Below, in pieces: positions 1-11,097 of a stretch of 64,000 bases of DNA. A program made the position numbers and the translations under genes. Within the stretch, counting starts at the first letter, position 1. The number at the start of each line of letters is the position of its first letter. Under the pieces are notes generated by a model. The model made no database searches, had not been told where the DNA came from, and saw only the letters and a program-made list of their open reading frames with translations. Location of the stretch: assembly GCA_036346275.1 (NCBI GenBank), contig CM070725.1, positions 37,386,104-37,450,103 on the forward strand. Reading direction: 5' to 3'. This DNA comes from Otatea glauca. Taxonomy: Eukaryota; Streptophyta; Magnoliopsida; Poales; Poaceae.

Positions 1-224
1 TGTGTTGAAGAGGCTTTTTTCACCCCTATTTACCTAGGCTTCGAACTTAGGCCAAGCACTTAGGATCCTACGTTGAACACATACGAGTTTGCATAGAAAA
101 TCCAAAAACGAAAGACACCAAGACAGTTGATATCTATGCCAGAAGCACAAATGCTCCCGTCCCATACGTTCATAGAGGTGGCCTGGGGGCGGGGCCGGGG
201 AATGGGCTGGGTTTTTTTATAAAA
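1..224. other. Window edge, no gene recognised
   Basis: No coding region is visible. A short G-rich stretch at about 180-205 stands out from the AT-rich surroundings, and a C-rich stretch occurs near 2100-2190. The two could be ends of an old DNA transposon, but no matching target duplication was found. Confidence 0.4.
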
Positions 225-1870
225 TATTTGGTCTCCTTATCAATCATAAAATAATTAAATAATAATTAACTTATAAAATAGTACTTAATACAAAAATTAT
301 TGATACTAGATTGAAGTATAATCCAAACTAGATCTCTAATCATCTTTTAATTTTTATTCCGAATTTGCGTGCTTTTGGACCGTACTTGCTATGGATTTCT
401 TTTTAGTTTTACGCTGGATTTCATATACAAATCCAATTTCTATTTTCTTTTAATTACTATTCCGAATTTTAGTTTTTTAGAATTTACTTTAGAATTCATA
501 TAGGAATCAAATTGCTAATTTTCTTTTTTCTTTTTTATTTTAAATTTTAGTTAATTTGGATTATGCTTGACATGAAGTCTTTCTTTTAATTTTCTAATTT
601 TCATTTAATTTGGAATATACTTGGCATGAACTCTTTCTTTTAGTTTTCTAAATTTCATTTAATTATTAGTCTGAATTTTAGTTATTTATTAATGTTACTT
701 TGGAAGTCGTATGGAAATCAAATTGCTATTTTTTCTTTATCTTTTATTCCTATCTTTCTCTTAATTTGGATTGTACTTTACGTAGCCTTTTTTTTTAATC
801 TAAGTCATTATAGCTTGAGTTTGCCGAATAGATGGCTAAATCTTTCTCTAAGTTTATAATTAGTATAGATATATATATATATATATATTATTATATCTCT
901 AAGTCAACTATTATATTCAATCCCTTAATATTAGGAACATCCAAATTAAGAGTAGATGTTTTGCATTTTTTCTAATTTATTTCTTTTTTCTTAGTAACTC
1001 TAAAAGGCATATCATCGACTTTTAGTATATAACTTGTCGACAACTTGTGCACTCATGCACTAGCTTCTTAGGCTAAAGTATTTGGTTTCCTTATCAAAAG
1101 ATAAAGTAATCAAATAATAATTAGATTATGAAAATAGTACTTAATATAAAATTTATCGGGAGTAGAATGAGGTAATCTCAAATCATCATTTAAATTTTAT
1201 CCCGAATTTGCATGTATTTGGATCATACTTGCCGTGCATTTCTTTTAAAATTTAGGTTAGAATTCATATAAAAAACTAAATTTTATTTTATTTTAATTAT
1301 TATTTCCAATTTAAGTTTTTAGGGATTTACTTCGCAAGTCATACGTAAATCAAATTGCTATTTTTCCTTATTTTTTATCCCTAATTTTAGTTAATTTGGA
1401 TTATACTTGACATAACTCTTTCTTTTAATTTTCTAATTTTCATTTAAATTGGATTATACTTGACATGAACTATTTATTTTAATTTTCTATTTTTTCATTT
1501 AATTATTGGTCCAAATTTTAGTTATTTATGATGTTACTTTGGAAGTTGTACAGAAATCAAATTACTATTTTTTATTTTTTTATTCCGAATTTCTCTTAAT
1601 TTGTATTGTAATTCACACTCTTTCTTTTAATGTGAGTCATTACAATTCGGGTCCAGCAAATAGATAACTAGATCCTTCTCTAAATTTATACTTAGTATAG
1701 ATATAGATATATGAATTTACCTCCAAGTCAACTATCAAATCTAACCCTTTAGAACTAGACCCACCAAATTAAGTGCTACATGTTTTACTTTTCTTGTGAT
1801 AATTTCTAGCGCATTTCCCTTTTTTTTCTTAGCAACTCTAAAGGGCATGTCATCGACTTTAAGTATACAA
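225..1870. repeat. Diverged tandem duplication, ~0.85 kb unit
   Basis: Two AT-rich copies lie head to tail, about 225-1031 and 1079-1870. Both begin with TATTTGGT-TCCTTATCA and pass through the same landmarks in the same order: ATTCCGAATTTGC or CCCGAATTTGC, repeated TTAATTTGGATTATACTTGACAT variants, TAGTATAGATATA, and finally CATATCATCGACTTTTAGTATA versus CATGTCATCGACTTTAAGTATA. Each copy also has internal ~60 bp repeats. No ORF of note is present. The duplication may lie inside a transposon or an intron. Confidence 0.75.
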
Positions 1871-1915
1871 TAGATAATGTGATTTTATTTATTAATTTGT
1901 AAATAATTATAGCTT

Positions 1916-1917
<2 letters not shown>

Positions 1918-1997
<80 letters not shown>
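1918..1997. repeat. (TA)n microsatellite
   Basis: About 80 bp of uninterrupted TA dinucleotides. A shorter TA run sits at about 870-890 in the first copy of the upstream duplication. Confidence 0.97.
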
Positions 1998-2003
<6 letters not shown>

Positions 2004-3079
2004 GATTCAAGTTTTAGTCCAAATATACAGGAAAAAATACATCTCACATGTTAAAAACTATAATTTATAAGCAAAAATAATGTAGTTTTAATTATTTCTA
2101 AATCCCCATTGGGCGGTGAGAAGAATGACCCCTCCCGCCCGCTAGAGTACTGGGGAAGATCTTTCTCCATCCCCACCCCTGCCCCCTACGAGGATTTTCC
2201 TGTAGAGCGCCGTCCTTGTGGGAAAAATTACCATCCCTAGTCCTAGTTCTTTGGCAGAGGGCTTGCTACGGGTGATAGTGGTGACTTCCACGTGTGGAGA
2301 CCACAATGGTATAGGCTATGCCGCTATGGAATAGCTTAGAGCACTTCAGAAGCAATCGAGGAGACAAGTCAGGCTGGAACTCAAGGTTCACTTTATCGCG
2401 CGAAAACCGACCATATCGAGCCCGTTTGAAACTCTAAATCAATCGGTAAACTGGTCAAATTCAAAAAATTTGAAAAAAAATTATGTCACATAAACCGATC
2501 GACAATTGGTGAAAATCGAACGATTTTCGATGCAAATCGATGAGACGCAAAAAAATTCGATTCGCCAGTCGATTTTCGATATATTTTTTTTGAATTTTTT
2601 TTTACCAAAACGTTTGATTTCAAAACCTTCGATTTTTGATGATTTTTGCGGTAAACCGGTACCCTCGAGATTTTGATTTTCAATCCTAAATCGGTTTAGT
2701 TAACCCCGCTGGAACTCAATGTAAAGCTTGCGGGATCAGCCATCTCACGCCAGACGAAAAGGATGAGAGACGGCCACTACCTCCGTGTAAAGCTTGGGGC
2801 TTGGCTCGCGGGAGACATATTTCACTTTCATTTCCATCTAAATCCAGCCAACCAAACAAGTAGATGTAGTATCTTCTAGCGAGCTAGGCACAATGCTGAT
2901 GCAAGGAGCCGAACACCAATGTAAGGTGATTGACCAACAGATAGCCCAATTCACAATTAATTAGACCGGAAACTCAGATCTACCATGCTGTGTGCCGTCA
3001 CCAAAAGTTATCTACGATTCCATAGAGGTTTACTTCAAGAAAAGAACTTACCACTGACAGTGTTGTTTTTACGTGGCAG
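1998..3079. other. Non-coding stretch upstream of the AP2 exon
   Basis: No gene is visible. At 2400-2700 there are many short inverted motifs of the type CGATTTTCGAT and AAATCGA, typical of an unclassified degraded repeat. The last ~100 bp ends in a splice acceptor (TGGCAG at 3074-3079) and is read as intron of the AP2-family gene. The earlier exons are not in the window. Confidence 0.45.
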
Positions 3080-3687
3080 CGACACAGGAGGAGGCAGCCA
3101 TGGCGTACGACATCGCCGCGATCGAGTACCGCGGCCTCAACACTGTCACCAACTTCGACATCAGCCGCTACATCAAGTGGCACCACCGCTGCCGCCCCGG
3201 TGCCGACGACACCGCCAAGGTTCCATGCCGGCTCATCGACGACCTGGCCCAGCACCCCACCATTGATCTCGACGAAGCCATGGCCGCCGCTATCTTCCAC
3301 GACGACGACGCGCAGCAGGACCAAACAGCCGACGACGCGCAGCTCCCTCCGCTGGCTCACGCAGCGTCCACGACGTCGGCGCTCAGCCTGCTGCTGCAAT
3401 CGCCCAAGTTCAAGGAGATGATCGAGCGGGCGGCGGCCTCCGAGAGCAGCAATGGCTCGCCGTCCTCGTCGTCACCTTCGCCACCTCCGCCAACGAAGCA
3501 TCAGCAGCAGCAGCCTGAGTATGGCGGCGGCGCGTCGTCGGCGAGGTGCAGCTTCCCGGACGACGTGCAGACGTACTTCGGGTGCGACGACGATGGCGTT
3601 GTCGGCTACGCGGAGGTTGACACGTTCTTGTTTGGGGACTTGGGCGCGTACGCGGCGCCCATGTTCCGGTGCGAGCTGGACGTTTGA
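3080..3687 (+). CDS. AP2/ERF-family transcription factor (WRI-like), last exon only
   Basis: The last exon encodes the end of the second AP2 DNA-binding repeat and the C-terminal tail of a nuclear transcription factor. The start was set at 3080 because an intron acceptor TGGCAG precedes it and the first two bases complete an Ala codon, giving ATQEEAAMAYDIAAIEYRG and then NTVTNFDISRY, the hallmark end of an AP2 repeat in the ANT/WRI group. The tail holds LLLQSPKFKEMIERAAASES, a Ser/Pro/Gln-rich linker, the motif SFPDDVQTYFGCDDD and an acidic, aromatic C terminus. This combination resembles grass WRI3/WRI4-like proteins, a group linked to lipid and cuticle gene control; the exact orthology is inference. 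The exon is open to a TGA stop at 3685-3687. The first AP2 repeat is missing: either the upstream exons lie outside the window behind a repeat-filled intron, or the gene is truncated. Confidence 0.85.
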
Positions 3688-3879
3688 TCTGAATCTGACG
3701 GCCGGCCTTGGGTCGTTTTAGTGTTTTGTGTTTATAGCATGTTTCAAACATTAGGGTGCATTTGGTGCAGATAATTTCACACTCCCCTGCAATTTAATAT
3801 ACCCTCAATCTGATTACTAGTTGTTAGCATCAAAATTTGGCAAGGTATAACCAATTTCTTGAGCTGATGAAATTGGATA

Positions 3880-4530
3880 TTTTCGATCGGTATCGGTTAA
3901 AAAGGATAAGTTGAAGTAAAATTAGAATGGCAGCCGATATTAATTATATCGGTAGGAGGTTAAGGCCAATACGAATCATGATTGGCAACGTATTGGAGAA
4001 GTATACAATCGGCCTATATGCTATAAAAGGACCTGAGGCGAGTCAAAGAAATCATCCAACAACAATCAATCGAACAACTCGTATCTATTTTTTATTTACT
4101 TTTCCTGTCAACTAGGAGTAGACTTTGTAATTTAGAATCTCCTTGTAATTCGTTCTTGATCAATAAAGTTGCGCATAGCCGATTGTTGATCATATTCGAT
4201 TATACCAATTTATCCAGGTTTGCTTTTCTCCGATCTTGATATGCATCGCCTTTTTCAGGAAAATATGCCTTTATCAAAACTGTCTAATCAACTTCAACAA
4301 GTTGTTTAAACTTATTGTTACGTGTGATTTAATCGGCTAAATAGCTGTTTAGATCAGGTTTTCATTGAGAAAACCTAATTGGCTAATATAGCTGTTTAGA
4401 TCATAATTTTCTTGTCAATTGCAGGATTAAATCTACTTTGCACGCCTCGGACCAAAATAAACTTGGTGTTTGCGTGTGTTTGTGCCGATCAAATCCTTCG
4501 TCGTTATTTTGGCGCCAACACTAGTAAACA
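3880..4530 (+). mobile_element. LTR remnant, probably Gypsy type
   Basis: The stretch has LTR-like promoter architecture: a TATA box in GCTATAAAAGGAC near 4020, a downstream AATAAA near 4163, and repeated ATCGGC or TCGGCTAAATAGCTGTTTAG motifs. It ends near TTTGGCGCCAACAC, which resembles the primer-site start of cereal Gypsy elements. No coding remnant and no second LTR were found, so exact ends are uncertain. Confidence 0.45.
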
Positions 4531-4589
4531 TATTGGCAAACACACTATCAATAATCTAAGATTACAATATTTGGTTGTTTTCAAAGAAA

Positions 4590-5110
4590 CTACAAAATGA
4601 TCACGGTAATATTTAAAATATTTCATAACTCGAACCAACAAGTCCAGAAATTTAAATTATATGATTTAAAATTTCAAACCTTGAAGGTTCAATTTTGAAT
4701 TTTACAAGTAAAATTTCCATAATTTAAAAATGCAACATTCAAAATTTCAATTCTTATGATTCAAAAGTTCAAATTTTGTATTTTTTATATTTTAAAATTT
4801 GTGTTTTGGAATTTAAATTATCAGAATTCAAAAGTCTAAAATTCAAAAATTGAAACTTACAAAATCAAAATTATAAAATTTAAATTCTTGGAACTTGAAT
4901 TTTTGAAATTCAAAATTTTAAATTGTAAGATTCAAAATTAAAAAAATGAATTTCAAAATCCATACATGGAAATTTGAAATTTAAAATATCTAAATTTAGG
5001 ATTCCATCATTCAGTATTCAAATTTTGATATTTTGTTTCAAAATTCATATTTTTGGAAAAAAATGTTTTAGAATTTGGATTTTGAATTCGTAAGGTTCAA
5101 AATTTGACTA
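4590..5110. repeat. AT-rich low-complexity repeat
   Basis: The stretch consists of dozens of short variants of AAATTTCAAA, TTCAAAATT and AATTTTGAATTT on both strands. It has self-complementary character and no ORF. Such stretches are common between grass genes. Confidence 0.7.
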
Positions 5111-6095
5111 TGGCAAATTAAATCAAATGATGAAAGCGTAATAGCAAAGGTTCCTTTAACTTAGTAATATAAGATAGACACCCTTTTCTACGGAAAATAG
5201 ATTCTTAGAATTAATAGTGATCTAGTTCCTAAGCTCATCTTGGATTCCTATCTCAGATTACTTGTTGTTTTACCAAATAAGGTAATCTTGTAGGATTACT
5301 GAAGGATTCCTAGGAATCCTCCGTGGATTCCACCAACCATACGCACCCTTAGAGGAAGGGGCAAAGTTGATGCGGGGTTTTGGCCCGATCTTTACAGCGT
5401 AGGATTGGAGATAACTTGACCCCTGATGAATGACACTGCCAACCACCGTCTCTATTACAGCAACCTTCGACACTCGATTCATCCAATCACACACTCCGAT
5501 CCTTTTATCTACTCACTCATGTGGAGTAAACGTGTTTGAGCAATCGCCGAGGCAATCGTAAGAACAATGGAGTCAAGACACTCAGTGAATTCCCAATTCT
5601 AGTGGGATGAAATTGTATCTCACACAAACCCTAAAACAATAAGATATATTTCTGAATATCAAATCTTGATTAGAAAGAATGCCGCTCCTTTTATATTGCT
5701 TCAGTTGGGAACTTACTGTTCAAAATCCGCAGAAGAACTTAGAGAGAATGCCCCTCCTTTTAAATAGCTCCTATATTGCTTCAGTTGGGAACTTACTGTT
5801 CAAAATTCACAGAAGAGATGCCCTAGTTATCTTGGCAGTGTACTTTATGATCACAACATTTTTCGCTTCATCACGCAGATTCGAACAACACTTCGGTCCA
5901 AAGCCAGCATGTCCCTGCAGGGCTCCAAACTGCCGAGGGAAACTGTGAGGTAAAGATTGACTAGGAGAGGTAGATAACAGAAAAGGTCCAAAGCATGATA
6001 AATAACAGGAAATGGATTGTATACTGAAGATTGATTGAGCAGCACATTGCTTTGTTTGTTCCATCATCACCAATGCTATTCATTGTCTCCCCTAC
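5111..6095. repeat. Intergenic stretch with an 80-bp-spaced duplication
   Basis: No gene is supported. Copies of TATATTGCTTCAGTTGGGAA followed by CTTACTGTTCAAAAT and CAGAAGA start at 5692 and 5772, a spacing of 80 bp, each preceded by a GAATGCC-CTCCTTTTA-AT segment. The duplication is recent-looking. The short ORFs across it have no recognisable family. Confidence 0.6.
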
Positions 6096-8853
6096 TGTAA
6101 CATCCTAAAATTTGCATATTTCTGTTTAAAATATTTAAATCTGAATTTTCGAGTTTTTTTCTAAATTTTTGGGATTATATAAATGCTTTTTACTATTTTT
6201 TAGATTTATAAAATGATTTACTGTGGAAAAAATAAATGTTAAAAATTTCTGAATATAACTTTATTAAGTCCCAAATGACTCAAGGTATTTTTGAGAATGT
6301 TTCTAGAATTTTTAAAGCTCATTTGCTATCTCTTCAAAAGATTTTTAATTAAAAAAGGCCTCAAAGGACTCCAGGTCATCTTCTAGCTGCAGCCGATTCA
6401 AGCCATGAGCCTGCTCCTCTCCCTCCTCCGTTACTTGGCTTTGAAGCTTTGAACTCATATCAAGTCTCTCGTCAACTCTTTTCAAAATTGTGCCAAATTG
6501 ATCCCTGGATTCTTCTCTTTCCATTCCCGGCCTCCTTTCCCAAGTTTGGTGCCCAAATTTTGTGTTCTTTCCTCCCATCCAAAATCAATTCCAAATCGGT
6601 TTCCATGTATTTTCTTGCTCCTCTCAGCTATAAAAACCACCCCGGGGTCCCTTCCTACCCCACAACATATTGCGCAGCTCCCTAAAGCTTCTCCCGTACC
6701 CTAGCTTTCGAATTTCGCTAAGTTCCGAGGTGGTCTTCCCGAACTACGGCCGTGCAAGCCCACCGTCACACCGAGCTCCTTCCTCGTTTCCAACCGCGCC
6801 ATCGAGTGTGCTTCGACCCCAAAAACTTTTCCCTCAATCAATTTGGGTTTTGGTGCACTCAACGCTGGGAAATTTCTCGATTTGTGTTGTCAGACGCCGT
6901 TGCTTCCCTGGCGAAGTTCGTCGCCGCCGGCCAACCTCGGACCTCGCCGCCATCGCCGGCGAGCTCGCCAAGCCGGCGCGCACCTCAGCACCGGCCAGCC
7001 AGGCGCCTTCGCCCCTCCCTGCGTGGTGCTGACCAACGGCTATTGTGTGAACAATACATCACAGCTATAGCACATGATGAATAGTGTCATCTGTCTTTTT
7101 ATGTATTTTTGATCTTTTGAAAGCCCCTTCTCCTCAATTTGAACTCTGAATTCAGTTATTCATATTTCTAGATTCTTCCAAATTCAAACTCTATCTTCCA
7201 GTACCAATTTTGTAATGTTTGGATTTTATTTGTATTTCTTTTATTTATTTGCATTCACTTTTCGCATGTAGACGACTTTGCCAGAGAAGTCCCGTGAAAC
7301 CAACAAGAGGTAGAACTAGCCATGTTCGGTGAAGGCAAGTCTTCCTTGACCATGTTGATCCTAAATTTCCAAAATGTTTGTGTTGTTTTAAATTATTGCA
7401 TGCTTACTTTTATGCAATGTATTTTAAATTCAGTTGTAAGGTTTAGTTAAATTCCAAATTTGTTATGACCTCATTGGCATTGATCATTATGTACCATTGT
7501 CATCTTAGCTAGTATTAGCTATATTATTTGATGATGGTTAGTAGAGCAGCATAAAACGGTAGAATTGCTTAGTCCAGCTTAAACGTTTCGGTATTATGCC
7601 ATTATGGGAATCATTCAAAACCTTGTTTAAACTCATATGTGAAGTTGCGGCAATACGTATTGCTTCTGTTATTTAAATGAAATAAAGTAAAAAAATAGTT
7701 TAGACCAAGGCGGATGGAACGTTTGGCGGGTGCAGAAAGCATGAGACCTTGTAAAGTGATTGTTCCGCCCTAATCAATTAAAGACCGAAGTGTGTGTTAC
7801 TTTGGACCGATCACTACCATACAACCACAAGTCTATATGAGTACGACCTGGCTAATTAATTTGTGCGTCTCTTTATTGGCTTCGCCAGTTGGGGGAATGT
7901 GGGTGTTAGATGGAGACACTCGCAAGGCACAAGAGGGGGCTTCTAACTGGGCAGATAGAACTCTTCGGCTGTGAAATCTTAGCAGACGAGGTTAATAGCG
8001 AGGTTGCATATTATAAAAGCTTCGTTGTGATCATCCTAGTCTCACTCTACAAGGCTAAAGTGTCTGCGGACAGTAAGGGTTGATCACATCTTGTGGGTAA
8101 AGCTATACACACTCTGCAGAGTTAAAACTACTTAAGTAGTCGTGCCCACGGTCAAGGGCGGGTAAGGTGCACTTTCACATTGTAGATTTTCTGGTTTTGT
8201 TTTAAATAGAAATAGTGGCTTGCGAATCCGTGAGTAGTTGAAGCTCTTGGGTTATGGTTTGGCAGATGGAACCAGTCGGATAGTTGGAACCTGTTTTAGT
8301 TGTCTTATTAAAATTCAATTATTACAACTATATTTGGTCAAATGATGCTTTATGAAATTACTAGTGGTATTTAATGTTTAAACATTGCTTTATACTAAAT
8401 GAGCCGTATTAAGCCTTCAATTGTTTAGCCTTGCATATAGTTATCATGCATTATGTTTCCAAAACTTGCGGAGTACATTTTATACTCACCCTTGCAACAT
8501 TCCAACTTTCTACAGAGGAGTGCGTAGAAGCAGAAGGTGACTATGAGTTCTTTGCTTGTGGTTACGATGAAGGAGAACCGGATTATTAGGACGCGCACCC
8601 CTGTCGATTGCCTGTTGGGCAAATGGATGGGCTTATTCTGCTGCTGTTTATTTCGTTTCCGCGATTACTTTATTGAAATTAAGCCATGTGACTGTTTATT
8701 TGTAATGATTGGCCATAAGGCCGGTACCTTTTGCTTAATTACTAATATTTGGATTCGTGATATGGAAGTGTTATCATTGTTGTTTCTACTGTGTGAACTA
8801 GCTTTTTCTAGACTAGTGCGGTTATAGTTGTTGGGACCGGATTTGTCCCGACA
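6096..8853 (+). mobile_element. Probable solo LTR, Gypsy (Tekay/Del-like)
   Basis: The stretch begins TGTAACATCC, the same start as the LTRs of the Gypsy element at 25403 and 34203. It ends TTTGTCCCGACA, giving TGT...ACA ends. Shared internal landmarks include CTCTGCAGAGT with GGGTAAA before it and TACTCACCCTTGC near the 3' end. The flanking five bases are CCTAC (6091-6095) and ACTAC (8854-8858), a four-of-five match expected from an old target duplication. No gag or pol sequence is attached, which fits LTR-LTR recombination leaving a solo LTR of 2758 bp. ORFs inside are incidental. Confidence 0.7.
6629..6636 (+). promoter_or_regulatory. TATA box of the solo LTR
   Basis: TATAAAAA followed by a C-rich start region, about 530 bp into the LTR, is the likely core promoter of the ancestral Gypsy element. 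Confidence 0.55.
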
Positions 8854-8917
8854 ACTACGATGTATCAGACATAGTATTTGCTAGCTGCCATGTTTCTTCT
8901 GATTTAGGATTGGATTA

Positions 8918-10782
8918 TGAAGGATCGAGTTGGCCTAGAGGGGGGGTGAATAGGCAACTTCAACAAGTTTTAACTATTTTAAACAACTAACTGAATTTAT
9001 CAAAGAGCAGATTACTGCAAGGATAATACAGAATTCAAAACAACTAAAGATAACAGCAAAAGCAATAAACGAAATGACACAAGAGAGACAAAGATTTATC
9101 CCGTGGTTCAGATCCGCACTCCTAATCCACGTTGAAGCACTTCTTTCGAAGTTCTGCTTCTCCAGAGCTAGTCACAGTAGCTCTGGCGATCACTCAGGTA
9201 ACTCTTTCACTACTCGAGTGAGGTGAGTTCCAAACCTCTCACAAATACAGTTGCCTTCCACAAACACCTTTGGACAGGTCACACTGTTCACTTCCTCCAA
9301 GCTGTTTAGGATCACTAAGATCTAAGAGTAATAAACTTTGCACAAGTTCTACCTCTTGGTTCACTTTGCAATTCACACAACTAGACACTGACTTGGAGCT
9401 AACACACTTAGAGATATATGAGAATTTTTGTGTGAAGATGAATCACAGACTCCTTTTTGAGAATGAGAGCTATATTTCAATACCAAAGTGTAAGGAGTTC
9501 ATCTATCTTTCGGAAGATGGCTTAGGAAATGCTTATATAGCCATTTGGAGTGAAAGTAGCCATTACACCTGCTATAGTAGTCATTGGACGTGTCAGATGT
9601 CAGAAACAACAGAAATATACACGTATAACGGACTAAGTATCAGTGCCTAGCGATACTGGATATGTGTATGACGGACCAAATTTGAGAGTTCACGACAGAC
9701 CAAAATTTTGGTCCGTAGTACATGGGTTGTTCAAGAAGTTGGTTTGGCATACAACTGAGAGACAATATGAGCGACAGACCAATTTGTTTAGTCCGTTACA
9801 CATGGACTTTAAAAGATAGGACTGGTATAGAGACCTATGTACGTCGGACCAAATTTTTGGTCCGTCATACATGGACTTTTCAGAAGATTGGTCTGGCATA
9901 GAGACACATGTACGTCGGACCAAATTTTTGGTCCGTCATACATGGACTTTTCAGAAGATTGGTCTGGCACAGAGACACATGTACGTCGGACCAAATCTTT
10001 GGTCCGTCATACATGGACTTTCCAAAAGATTGGTGCCAAGGACCTTTTCAATAAAGATAGATTTTTATTCAAGCTTTTTATTTTAGGAATGGACTGAGAT
10101 ATTTTAAACACGAATGCTTGGTTCGTTTCCTGAGTAAAATTCTTTTGAAGATAGAGAAAATTCATTTTAGGTTTCGATTCAAAAGGACATCAAAGATTCA
10201 GTCCGACCAAAACTTATAAACTTGAAATGGTGCCGGACCAAATATTTGGTCTGCTGTAGATGGGAAACCGAAGATATTTTGGTCCGTCATATATAGGCAA
10301 ACCTTTGGCTATAGGATGATTTTCAAAGAAGGTTTTAATCACGGATATGTGAATATGAAAACGAATATCTAATGATCAGATATCAAAATGGAGTTTTGAC
10401 GTAGAATAGTTTCAAGGTACGCAACAGACTGAAGAAAAGGATAGATAAAGTTTGGTCCGATGTACTAAGAGATATGATTTCACAAGGATAAAGTCTATGT
10501 GTCTTTTGCTCCGAGAGATCTAGTTTTGCCTTTGCCTAACAACCTATTTGCTTGTGCAAAGTCCCTCTTTTGGACAAAAAAAAAACAGACCTAGGCTATT
10601 TGACTTGAATCATCTCCCAAGTCATAAACTATAAACTGAATACCTTAATCTTGTTAGCCCAACTTGTTCCATCATAGATTCCAGCTTCTTTTCTTCAAAG
10701 CTTTGAGTATTACAAACTTAGTCATCAATACCAAAACCATAATAATACAGTAATAGAATTGAGGGATGCCTAGATGCTATCA
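8918..10782 (-). mobile_element. 3' LTR of a Sirevirus-like Copia element
   Basis: Read on the minus strand, the LTR starts TGATAGCATC directly after a polypurine tract. It ends in CACCCCCCCTCTAGGCCAAC followed by TCGATCCTTCA, the end signature of Sirevirus-type LTRs in grasses. The 1865 bp LTR contains an array of 71-bp palindromic repeats. The left flank is GATTA at 8913-8917. No matching 5' LTR was found in the window, so the element is incomplete. Confidence 0.75.
9664..10035. repeat. 71-bp tandem repeats with a 20-bp palindrome
   Basis: Three near-identical units begin (at ACGTCGG) at 9841, 9912 and 9983, exactly 71 bp apart. At least two more diverged copies lie upstream from about 9664. 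Each unit contains CGGACCAAATTTTTGGTCCG or a close variant, a near-perfect palindrome. The array lies inside the LTR, on the U3 side of the element. Confidence 0.92.
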
Positions 10783-10796
10783 ATCTCCCCCTTTTT
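10783..10796 (-). other. Polypurine tract of the Sirevirus-like element
   Basis: On the minus strand AAAAAGGGGGAGAT abuts the start of the 3' LTR. This is the expected primer site for plus-strand DNA synthesis. Confidence 0.75.
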
Positions 10797-11097
10797 GGTA
10801 ATTGTTGACAACATACCTTTTAGTTGATAATATCTCATATATTCTGCAAAACAGAGTTAATGAATAGGCCGACAATGAAATTTATAAGTGAATTTTCTCC
10901 CCTTAATGAATGCATGCTATAATTCATATCGAGCAGAGTATTAAAGAGTGTATCAGAGCATATAGCATCTAAAGACCATATATAAAGATCATAAAAGTAG
11001 CACACAAAGGACAAGAACACATAAGACTCATATACTTAACTACTTGTCTTTTTATAATCCAGCCTACAGAAAAGAACTTAAGAGAGGTTATGAGGTT

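Noticed and set aside
175..2250. Possible hAT-like element bounded by G/C-rich ends
   Set aside because: The ends near 180-205 and 2100-2240 are loosely complementary, but no 8-bp duplication and no transposase remnant were found.
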